From: Nostoc sp. CHAB 5715 | GTDB taxonomy: Bacteria; Cyanobacteriota; Cyanobacteriia; Cyanobacteriales; Nostocaceae | Length of the DNA: 7,545 nt | Direction of reading: 5' to 3' | Assembly: GCF_020829685.1 (NCBI RefSeq) | Contig: NZ_JAIVFR010000297.1 | Location: 1-7,545 of the forward strand | Part shown: positions 1-5,936 of the stretch, piece after piece | How the letters are laid out: every line of letters starts with the position of its first letter | Numbering within the stretch: position 1 is the first letter of the stretch | Notes under the pieces: model-generated | Told to the model about the DNA's origin: nothing | The model's database searches: none | What the model saw: only the letters and a program-made list of their open reading frames with translations | Made by a program: the position numbers and the translations under genes

Positions 1-879
1 AATCAAGAATATATTTACTCAACAGTTGTCACCTTTGACCCCCATCCACAGGAATTTTTTACGGGCCAGCCCCGGACTTTGTTAACGCCACTTGATGAAA
101 AAGTCCAACAATTGCGATCGCTTGGGGTAGAACAACTGGTACTACTACCCTTTGACAAAGAACTATCTGCTTTGACCCCCGAAGAATTCGTCCAAAAAAT
201 TCTTGTGCAACAACTGCGATGCCAGCAAATTAGCATCGGGCAGGATTTTTGTTTTGGCGAAAAGCGCAGTGGTACTGCTAAAGATTTGCAATTAATTGCC
301 GCCAAGCAGAATATCCCCGTTACCATCGTTCCCTTACAAACTTATACAGGTAACTCACCCACCGAAAGCAGTTGCGTCAGTACTAATCCGACTCAGGATG
401 CCCGCATTAGCACTTCATTAATTCGCCAAACCCTTGAGCAAGGCGACATCGAAGATGCAAATCTACTACTAGGACGCCCCTACACTCTCTTTGGTGTTGT
501 CGTTCAAGGTCAACAATTGGGCAGAACAATTGGCTTTCCCACCGCCAACCTCCAACTACCAAAAGAAAAGTTTTTGCCCCGCCAAGGAGTCTATGCTGTC
601 CGCGTTTTCATTCTCAGTGAAACATCAGATATCGCTCCTAGTGAAAGCTTGGGCGTAATGAATATCGGTAACCGCCCAACTGTAAATGGTACTTATTCAT
701 CTGCGGAAATACATTTATTCGATTGGTCTGGTGATTTGTATGGCAAAAAACTGGCTGTAGAACTAGTGAAATTTTTGCGCCCTGAACAAAAATTTGCTTC
801 TCTAGAAGCCCTGAAAACACAAATTCAACTTGACTGTGTTGTTGCTAAAGAAATTTTGAATGCTAAAGCGCAAAGTTAA
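1..879 (+). CDS. ribF: Bifunctional FAD synthetase / riboflavin kinase RibF (5' end outside window)
   Basis: RibF phosphorylates riboflavin to FMN and adenylylates FMN to FAD in the cytoplasm. The frame is open from base 1 and gives 292 residues to the TAA at 877-879. The family is usually about 310-340 residues, so roughly the first 30-50 are missing, including the expected HxGH nucleotide-binding motif. The visible N-terminal nucleotidyltransferase part has the DPHPQEFF motif (fragment residues 13-20), GQDFCFG (80-86) and ISTSLIR (136-142). The C-terminal riboflavin kinase has GRTIGFPTAN (174-183), NIGNRPT (221-227) and ExHxxD around E236, the expected catalytic glutamate, followed by SGDLYG. 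Both domains look intact, with no stop or frameshift. The TTG at 79 could be read as a start but would cut off conserved sequence, so it is not one. The stop lies directly against a heptad repeat and the tail of the convergent truncated menD. Confidence 0.95.
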   Translation, partial: NQEYIYSTVVTFDPHPQEFFTGQPRTLLTPLDEKVQQLRSLGVEQLVLLPFDKELSALTPEEFVQKILVQQLRCQQISIGQDFCFGEKRSGTAKDLQLIAAKQNIPVTIVPLQTYTGNSPTESSCVSTNPTQDARISTSLIRQTLEQGDIEDANLLLGRPYTLFGVVVQGQQLGRTIGFPTANLQLPKEKFLPRQGVYAVRVFILSETSDIAPSESLGVMNIGNRPTVNGTYSSAEIHLFDWSGDLYGKKLAVELVKFLRPEQKFASLEALKTQIQLDCVVAKEILNAKAQS

Positions 880-880
880 A

Positions 881-907
881 AGTTAGGAGTTAGGAGTTAG
901 GAGTTCT
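881..907. repeat. Short tandem heptad repeat (AGTTAGG)n
   Basis: Three perfect AGTTAGG units (881-901) are followed by a degenerate AGTTCTA. This is a short tandemly repeated repetitive (STRR) sequence of the kind common in Nostocales. It starts just after the ribF stop codon. Read on the minus strand, it encodes the last residues and the stop of the truncated menD frame (ELLTPNS), so it sits exactly where menD homology is lost. Confidence 0.85.
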
Positions 908-1632
908 AAGTGGGCAACACCTGCTATAATAATGCCGCGATCGCATTCTTTCCATTGTTTGGGCATTGGGCATTGGGCATGGGGCATGGGGCATGGGTTT
1001 GCTATTCCTGCGAAAAAGTTTTTTGGGTGAAACTGTGATTGCAAATAACTCAAGTCAGTTCCATCAGGAACAGGCGCTAAGGGATCGCGAAAGGGAATAT
1101 TCAAATGTACTGGCCCCTTTGTAGGAGTTTGCGCCCTTTCCCAGCTATGAATTACTGTTTGTCGCAGATAAGCTAGCATTCCCATATCAGCAGAGGGTAA
1201 GGCTAACTCTGTTTGCCAATTTGGGTAGTTTCCATATAATCTCAATTGATCTACAGTTTGCCCAGAGTGACAATCTCGCAATTCTGGGGGTCTATCGGTG
1301 GTTAATACCAACAGTGGGACGCCACTATATGAGGCTTCAATGACTGCTGAATAAAAATTTGCTCCTGCTGTACCAGAGGTGCAAACTAGTACCACAGGGC
1401 GTCCGGTTGCTTTAGCTTGTCCCAAGGCAAAGAAGGCGGCGGAACGTTCATCAAGAATGGAAATCGCTTCAATCTCAGGTGCTTGTTGAGCAAAGGCGAT
1501 CGCTAAGGGTGTAGAGCGCGATCCCGGACAAATGATAGCACAAGTCAATCCCAACCGCTTTAGCGTCTCTGTTAAAATATAAGCCCAAAGTTGATTAACA
1601 TTTTTATAAGCGATCGGCATTAAATCAAACAT
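883..1632 (-). pseudogene. menD: Truncated menD (SEPHCHC synthase): PYR domain and start of central domain only
   Basis: Intact MenD is a thiamine-diphosphate enzyme that joins isochorismate and 2-oxoglutarate in phylloquinone/menaquinone synthesis; in cyanobacteria the product serves photosystem I. Full-length family members are about 550-600 residues, but this frame is 249. The PYR domain is well preserved: CPGSRSTPL at 35-43, DERSAAFFALG with the cofactor-activating glutamate E62, CTSGTAGANFY at 84-94, and TDRPPELRDCHSGQ at 112-125. Homology continues to about residue 240 (RGIIIAGVA, first strand of the central domain). It then becomes repeat-encoded (ELLTPNS, stop), and the remainder, including the whole PP cofactor-binding domain, is absent. 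A heptad repeat also adds an in-frame CPMPHAQCPMP stretch near 214-224. The start at 1632 is the longest; M5 (1620) may be the true start because family members often begin MPIxYKN. The fragment cannot form a complete active site alone. It is most likely a remnant, and a split enzyme with its other half elsewhere is possible. Confidence 0.85.
961..998. repeat. Short tandem heptad repeat (GGGCATK)n inside menD
   Basis: Five consecutive heptads (GGGCATT twice, GGGCATG three times; 961-995) are followed by a partial GGG. This is a Nostocales-type STRR. On the minus strand, three heptads make 21 nt, so the array encodes a seven-residue periodic peptide (CPMPHAQ CPMP...) within the linker between the PYR and central domains of the MenD fragment, without breaking the frame. 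Confidence 0.85.
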
Positions 1633-1808
1633 AGCTATAAAACAATCTTAAATTTTAGATTTTGTTTAGGGATCAATTTAAAATCCATCTGGGATTTGAC
1701 AAATGCAAAGATGGAACCCAACACCGCCACGCGAGTTTGTGGTCAGAAAAATCTCCAAGCAAACTTACTCCAGTTTCTACAAAATGCACAATTTGCTCTC
1801 AAACATTT

Positions 1809-2177
1809 ATGGACTGCATTCATTTAACGGGAATTCGCTGCTATGGCTACACTGGGTATCTGCCAGAAGAACAGGTGCTAGGACAATGGTTTGAGGTGGA
1901 TGTGAGGTTATGGTTGGATATCTCCACAGCGGCCAAGACTGACGCGATCAAAGATACTTTAGATTATCGCAGCGTCATTAGCTTGATACAACATCTGGTC
2001 AAAACGTCTAAGTTTGCTTTGGTGGAGAAGTTGGTAACAACGATCGCAGATTCTATTCTCCAAGAGTGCGATCGTGTAACACAAGTTCAAGTCATTCTGA
2101 GCAAACCTGCTGCACCTATTCCAGACTTTGATGGCAAAATTAGCATTGAAGTGACTAAAAGTAAGTCCAATCTCTAA
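1809..2177 (+). CDS. folB: Dihydroneopterin aldolase FolB
   Basis: FolB cleaves 7,8-dihydroneopterin to 6-hydroxymethyl-dihydropterin and glycolaldehyde in folate synthesis. It works as a cytoplasmic oligomer whose active sites lie at subunit interfaces. The 122-residue product is the usual family length. It begins MDCIHLTGIRCYGYTG, followed by the conserved glutamates at 20-21 and FEVDV. DTLDYRSV includes Y53, ALVEKL includes E73, and LSKPAAPI includes K99. These residues sit one position before the S. aureus catalytic set E22/Y54/E74/K100. The frame is open upstream to an ATG at 1662, but the extra 49 residues do not resemble FolB, so the ATG at 1809 is preferred. No clear Shine-Dalgarno precedes it. 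It is divergent from the menD fragment, 176 bp away. No strong terminator follows it. Confidence 0.93.
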   Translation: MDCIHLTGIRCYGYTGYLPEEQVLGQWFEVDVRLWLDISTAAKTDAIKDTLDYRSVISLIQHLVKTSKFALVEKLVTTIADSILQECDRVTQVQVILSKPAAPIPDFDGKISIEVTKSKSNL

Positions 2178-2240
2178 AGCACAAAAGGTGTTCTTTTCTC
2201 AATACCTATTCTTGATGACTAAATACACCCAAAAATCTTT

Positions 2241-2290
2241 AGTCTACTTCAGTAGACTTTAGCTATTAGCCTGGAACTTTAGTTCCAGGC
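2241..2290. repeat. Paired short palindromes (extragenic hairpin repeat)
   Basis: Two adjacent perfect hairpins are separated by about 10 nt. AGTCTAC-TTCA-GTAGACT (2241-2258) has a 7-bp stem. GCCTGGAAC-TTTA-GTTCCAGGC (2269-2290) has a 9-bp stem. They lie 63 bp after the folB stop. The arrangement resembles the dispersed palindromic repeats scattered between genes of filamentous cyanobacteria. Neither hairpin is followed by a T-run, so an intrinsic terminator is unlikely, although the RNA could still fold and protect the folB 3' end. Confidence 0.7.
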
Positions 2291-2299
2291 GGGTGAGTC

Positions 2300-2392
2300 A
2301 TATCAAATCCAGTTGAACAACCACACTAAAAATAAGCTACAACCCATTCTGTTACTTGATTGAAACTATGTGCAATCAGCCGGATTTGATAT
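2300..2392. repeat. 93-bp element bounded by 11-bp perfect inverted repeats
   Basis: ATATCAAATCC at 2300-2310 is matched by its exact reverse complement GGATTTGATAT at 2382-2392. The match extends inward imperfectly (AGTTGA against GGCTGA). The 71-bp interior has no coding potential. No clear target-site duplication was found at the edges. It may be a small non-autonomous insertion, the footprint of a larger element, or a foldback repeat; the sequence alone does not decide. Confidence 0.55.
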
Positions 2393-2754
2393 CAAGCCGA
2401 AAGTTTTGCTATTTCTAGTTTAAGTTGACACCAATGCACATCTATACACCCCTACGAGGATATACGTTCATCTGTAGTTAATTATTCTCTGTACCTTCTC
2501 TGTGCGGAAAATGCGATCAATAGTTTTAAATAATACCATTTCACTTACCATTGAAAATTTCAGACAGTTTCATACAGTAATTTAGACCCTGACTGACACA
2601 AAAACTATTTGTAGACAAAGCGGTATTAAAGTTTTTAATTCCAGATGATGATTAATTTTTAGTAAGATTATAGTGAGTGGATACTATTATATTAAATATA
2701 ACACATTATATTATTTTCACTTACATAAAAGTACTATGTTGTAATTAAATGATT

Positions 2755-2929
2755 TTGGGAGCATCCCACTTTTTTACATGTCATTGCGAACGCGAGTGCG
2801 TCTCGAAGAGAGGAACGAAGCAATCGCAAAATTCTTCAGGTCAAAACGAGTCCATGAGATTGCTTCGTCGTTCCTCCTCGCAATGACACTTATTCTCTCA
2901 TTGCAAAATAAAAACTGGGATGCACCCAA
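2755..2929. mobile_element. MITE-like non-autonomous element with 20-bp TIRs and 5-bp direct repeats
   Basis: The 20-bp ends at 2755-2774 and 2910-2929 are inverted repeats of the form TTGGG-N-GCATCCCA-N-TTTTT, differing at only two positions. Immediately outside are direct repeats TGATT at 2750-2754 and 2930-2934; the identity extends to AATGATTTT if the overlap with the ends is counted. This is consistent with target-site duplication. The 175-bp element encodes no protein. Inside lies a second foldback: TGTCATTGCGA (2779-2789) pairs with TCGCAATGACA (2878-2888), and 2811-2825 pairs with 2858-2875 apart from a 3-nt gap. The family that would mobilise it in trans cannot be identified from the window. 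Confidence 0.75.
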
Positions 2930-3436
2930 TGATTTTTTTCTTGATTAATTTTTACATAAATATTATACTTAATATTTATTTTATTCAAAAAAATTATGGT
3001 TCTTCAGTTCATTTTATGGAACAGAATAATAAATAAAACCTAAAGATAGGCTAGATTTATTGCTGTGACTGGGTTTTAAGTTTTTGAGCCTTTCTATAAA
3101 ACTGCGATTTTAATGCTCTACCATAAAACCAACGCAAGAACCAAAATTATTACATAATTTATTTATGAAAATCGCTTTTTGATTGCTAGTAATTACATGG
3201 TAATTGATGTTTGATGTTAATAACTTGACATTAGATGCATGAAATAATCAGAATTAGCTTTAACAAGTACATAAATTATTGGAGCTTAATAGCGTGATGT
3301 TATTTAATCGTGACTCAGTATTTATATCAAGCAACAATACAGAATAGCTAGAGATTGTTTATGATAGAATAATGAATTTTACATGAGTTGATACTCACAA
3401 CAAAAATCTTAACCCTAGCAAACAGGTTATCGTAAC

Positions 3437-4720
3437 ATGTTCGCCCGCAAAATCCTAGTTGTTGAGGATGAGAAAATCCTAGCCTCAAATATTAGAAAAA
3501 GTTTACAGAAATTAGGTTATTCAGTTTCAGAAATATCTAAGTCTGGTGAAGAAGCAATAAAAAAGGTAGCAGAAACTCATCCACATTTAGTATTAATTGA
3601 TATCTGCCTAGCTGGGGAAATTGACGGTGTACACGTAGCAGATATTATCCAGAATAAATTCCATGTGCCTGTAGTATATTTAACAGAGAGTTCGGACTAT
3701 AAAACATTACAAAAAAATCAGGTAAATGAGCGTTTTAGTTACATAGTTAAACCATTTATTGAAAGTGATTTACATTTTGCGATTGAAATGGCTCTATATA
3801 AACATCAGAGTAAAAAGATATTATCCGAAGAAAAACAGAGGTTGGCGGCAATTATTAACAGCATGGGCTGTGCAGTGATTGTGACTTATGCAAATGGTTG
3901 TATTCAAATGATGAATCCCATAGCAGAATTAATCACTGGCTGGAAGCAAAGTGAAGCATTGGGGAAAGATTTAGAAGAAGTCATTAGCTTAGTTAATAAA
4001 GATGTAGGAGAAAAAATTGAAAATTTAGCTACATACGTAATCGAATCAGGCGAAATTTTCAATTTACCAGAAAACTGTACATTGATTACCAAAGATGGCA
4101 AAGAAATAGCGATTGGGGATAATGTTGCACCCATCCGGGATCAAAATGGCAATATTACTGGCGCAGTTTTAGTTTTTCAAGACATCACCAAACGCAAGCA
4201 GACAGAGGCGCAACTGATCCGCAATGCTTTTTATGATGGGCTTACAAAATTACCGAATCGGGTTTTATTTTTAGATCGGCTCAGACAAACAATTGAACGT
4301 AGCAAACGCCGAAACGATTATTATTTTGCAGTTTTATTTTTGGATTTAGATGGCTTCAAGGAAATTAACGATCGCTTTGGGCATGGAATAGGGGATGATT
4401 TTTTAGTAGCGATCGCTAGACGTTTAGAGTCGTGCTTACGCGGTGGCGATACTGTAGCACGATTTGGTGGTGATGAGTTTACAGTTCTTTTGGAGGATAT
4501 CAAAGACATTACCGACGCTACCAATGTTGCCAAACGGATTCAAGACTCCTTACGATTGCCACTTAATCTGAATGGATATCAATTATCTGCTACAGCTAGC
4601 ATTGGTATTACTTGGAATTTTAGTAATTATGAGGAACCTGCAACTCTGCTGCGGGATGCTGATATTGCTATGTACCGAGCTAAAAGGCAGGGAAAAGCTA
4701 CTTATGCCATATTTACTTAA
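3437..4720 (+). CDS. Response regulator with REC-PAS-GGDEF domains, probable diguanylate cyclase
   Basis: This predicted cytoplasmic signalling protein would make c-di-GMP from two GTP under control of phosphorylation. The receiver domain (about 4-120) has the acidic pair E10/D11, phosphoacceptor D55 in LIDICLAG, T83 and K105 in the VKPF motif, so it is complete. A likely helical linker (121-137) leads to a PAS domain (about 134-255), ending in the typical DITKRKQTEAQL connector. The GGDEF domain (about 262-427) has DGLTKLPNR, FLDLDGFK with D303 for metal binding, and an intact RFGGDEF (342-348). An RxxD inhibitory site (R335-D338) stands five residues before GGDEF, so product inhibition is expected. 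The protein stops right after the GGDEF fold (KATYAIFT), where many cyanobacterial relatives continue into an EAL domain; no EAL remnant is seen downstream. No histidine kinase is in the window. The ATG at 3437 lies just before the receiver, behind only a weak ribosome-binding site. Confidence 0.92.
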   Translation: MFARKILVVEDEKILASNIRKSLQKLGYSVSEISKSGEEAIKKVAETHPHLVLIDICLAGEIDGVHVADIIQNKFHVPVVYLTESSDYKTLQKNQVNERFSYIVKPFIESDLHFAIEMALYKHQSKKILSEEKQRLAAIINSMGCAVIVTYANGCIQMMNPIAELITGWKQSEALGKDLEEVISLVNKDVGEKIENLATYVIESGEIFNLPENCTLITKDGKEIAIGDNVAPIRDQNGNITGAVLVFQDITKRKQTEAQLIRNAFYDGLTKLPNRVLFLDRLRQTIERSKRRNDYYFAVLFLDLDGFKEINDRFGHGIGDDFLVAIARRLESCLRGGDTVARFGGDEFTVLLEDIKDITDATNVAKRIQDSLRLPLNLNGYQLSATASIGITWNFSNYEEPATLLRDADIAMYRAKRQGKATYAIFT

Positions 4721-4778
4721 TTACTCTAGCCGCTATTAAGGTGTATCCTAGAGAATCGAGAAGCTACATAAGTCTGTC

Positions 4779-5339
4779 ATGGAAAAAACCGAAAAACAGA
4801 AAATGCTCGCAGGCGAATTATATCTGGCGGATGATCCAGAATTGGCTGCCGAAAATAAGCGAGCTAGTCGTCTGTTGCGAAATTACAATTCTACAACCGA
4901 AGAACAGCAAGAGCAACGGCAGCAAATTTTGCAAGAATTATTTGGAAAGATCGGTGACAAAGTATCAATTGTGCCACCCTTTCACTGCGATTATGGCAGT
5001 AATATTTTCGCTGGTGACAGATTCTACATGAACTATGGCTGTGTAATTTTAGACTGTAATACAGTTCATATTGGTGAAAATGTCTTATGCGCTCCTTATG
5101 TACAAATTTATACTGCTTATCACCCGACAGAGCCAGAAATTCGTCTTTCTGGGAGAGAATTAGCTGCCCCAATTAACATTGGTAATAATGTCTGGATTGG
5201 TGGCAGTGCAATTATTTGTCCAGGTGTAACCATTGGTGATAACACAACCATTGGTGCTGGCAGTGTAGTTGTCAAAGATATACCTGAGAATGTTGTCGCT
5301 GCTGGCAATCCCTGCCGCGTCATTCGATATTTATCCTAG
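4779..5339 (+). CDS. maa: Maltose/galactoside-type sugar O-acetyltransferase (hexapeptide-repeat family)
   Basis: It transfers an acetyl group from acetyl-CoA to a sugar hydroxyl; the natural acceptor in this family (Maa, LacA, NodL) is often unknown. At 186 residues it is the usual size. The N-terminal helical cap begins EKQKMLAGELYLADDPEL (5-22). A left-handed beta-helix of imperfect hexapeptides follows (about 60-175), for example VHIGENVLCAPYVQI, INIGNNVWIGGSAII and VTIGDNTTIGAGSVV. H115 in YTAYHPTEP matches the position of the catalytic His115 of LacA. The C-terminus AAGNPCRVIR is the typical family ending. It starts 58 bp after the diguanylate cyclase gene on the same strand, so co-transcription is possible but unproven. 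Its stop is 3 bp from that of the convergent CcbP-like gene. No signal peptide is present. The family is confident; the substrate and the symbol maa are by homology only. Confidence 0.92.
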   Translation: MEKTEKQKMLAGELYLADDPELAAENKRASRLLRNYNSTTEEQQEQRQQILQELFGKIGDKVSIVPPFHCDYGSNIFAGDRFYMNYGCVILDCNTVHIGENVLCAPYVQIYTAYHPTEPEIRLSGRELAAPINIGNNVWIGGSAIICPGVTIGDNTTIGAGSVVVKDIPENVVAAGNPCRVIRYLS

Positions 5340-5342
5340 AAT

Positions 5343-5723
5343 TTAAAATTTATATCCTCTGGCAATCCAATAGAGCCAGTCTGCGATCGCTTCTTGAGTT
5401 TCGCTGTCAGGATCAATGGCTATTATTTCAGATAACTTTGCAGAATATACATCATCATCCTTACCATTAATGTAAGCCACTTCTACAAGCATATCTTTTA
5501 AGCACTCATCATCTGGGGCCATTCCCAGCACTTCCACTGGTTTCTCCTCGGTAGAAGCTGATTTGCGTCCTTTCTTAGCCCATTTAGCCATAAAGGGAAA
5601 ATTCAGAGCCTCTTCGAGGTAATAGTACCAACCCATTGCCCGGTCTTCTTTATCTTCAGCATCTACAATGATCTCTGTTTTAATGCGATGCTCTCGGTTT
5701 TCGTCGGCTTCAACACTAGGCAT
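5343..5723 (-). CDS. CcbP-family calcium-binding protein
   Basis: The 126-residue soluble, acidic protein has 29 Asp/Glu against 16 Lys/Arg. I recognise the pattern of the cyanobacterial CcbP calcium-binding family. It has an N-terminal RIKTEIIVDAEDKEDRAMGWYYYLEEAL block (13-40), a short FPFMAKWAKKGRK segment, a central VEVLGMAPDDEC strand and turn (63-74), and a conserved C-terminus ETQEAIADWLYWIARGYKF (108-126). Acidic clusters at 21-27, 71-73 and 89-91 are candidate calcium ligands. In Anabaena PCC 7120, CcbP buffers free calcium and its removal is part of heterocyst differentiation. Paralogues exist, so whether this copy has that role is unknown and no symbol is assigned. It converges on the acetyltransferase gene with 3 bp between stops. 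Its upstream region holds a possible promoter and a 12-bp palindrome. Confidence 0.85.
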   Translation of the reverse strand: MPSVEADENREHRIKTEIIVDAEDKEDRAMGWYYYLEEALNFPFMAKWAKKGRKSASTEEKPVEVLGMAPDDECLKDMLVEVAYINGKDDDVYSAKLSEIIAIDPDSETQEAIADWLYWIARGYKF

Positions 5724-5737
5724 AAGAAAACACTTTA

Positions 5738-5766
5738 CGTATAATGCATTTTAATAATACTACCAA
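5738..5766 (-). promoter_or_regulatory. Possible sigma70-type promoter of the CcbP-like gene
   Basis: On the minus strand, TTGGTA (5761-5766) and TATACG (5738-5743) are 17 bp apart and end 14 bp before the start codon. Each box matches 4 of 6 consensus positions, and the implied leader would be very short. A perfect TATAAT on the minus strand (5799-5804) is an alternative -10 with a longer leader but no good -35 box. The assignment rests on sequence similarity only. Confidence 0.25.
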
Positions 5767-5768
5767 AG

Positions 5769-5780
5769 TCTTAGCTAAGA
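5769..5780. promoter_or_regulatory. 12-bp perfect palindrome, possible operator
   Basis: TCTTAGCTAAGA is a perfect palindrome 2 bp upstream of the candidate -35 box of the CcbP-like gene. That position would suit a dimeric regulator. No known cyanobacterial regulator site (for example the NtcA GTA-N8-TAC) is matched. In an AT-rich intergenic region, chance occurrence is possible. Confidence 0.3.
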
Positions 5781-5820
5781 ATAATTTTTCTAAAATAAAT
5801 TATATAGGACTTAAACATCA

Positions 5821-5890
5821 GAGATACCCCAATACCCTTAAGAAGGCGGCTTTTAGGGTTCTTTCCTTTCTAAAAGGGATTAGGGGATCT
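5821..5890. repeat. 70-bp imperfect inverted repeat, probably a degenerate dispersed cyanobacterial repeat
   Basis: The left side reads AGATACCCCAATACCCTT (5822-5839). The right side reads AAGGGATTAGGGGATCT, ending at 5890, and is its approximate reverse complement with an extra base in the left arm. It resembles the dispersed CCCCCTTAA...AAGGGGG foldback repeats frequent between genes of Nostocales, here degenerate. It lies upstream of the CcbP-like gene and could be part of its leader only if transcription starts far upstream. Confidence 0.55.
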
Positions 5891-5936
5891 AAGTTTCAGT
5901 TTTCAGTGCGTAATTCCTGCTATATCTAAGTTATAC

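Larger units (their letters stand above)
2178..3436. other. 1.26-kb AT-rich non-coding region
   Basis: No credible coding region is seen on either strand. The stretch holds three repeat structures annotated separately: paired hairpins at 2241-2290, an inverted-repeat element at 2300-2392 and a MITE-like element at 2755-2929. The rest, especially 2935-3436, is strongly AT-rich, with no recognised RNA gene. A TTGACA at 3225-3230 and a TAGAAT at 3365-3370 resemble promoter boxes for the downstream response regulator, but neither has a well-spaced partner. Confidence 0.7.

Noticed and set aside
1703..1894. 63-residue plus-strand frame overlapping the folB 5' end
   Set aside because: It overlaps conserved folB coding in another frame and shows no recognisable domain.
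3225..3250. TTGACA with a CAGAAT 18 bp downstream as a promoter for the response regulator
   Set aside because: The -10 match is weak and the region is very AT-rich, so promoter-like words are expected by chance.
4724..4753. CTCTAG...CTAGAG stem between the diguanylate cyclase and acetyltransferase genes as a terminator
   Set aside because: Only 6 bp with an 18-nt loop and no following T-run.
5744..5929. 61-residue plus-strand frame upstream of the CcbP-like gene
   Set aside because: It runs through the degenerate foldback repeat, has no recognisable features or ribosome-binding site, and is best explained as chance.
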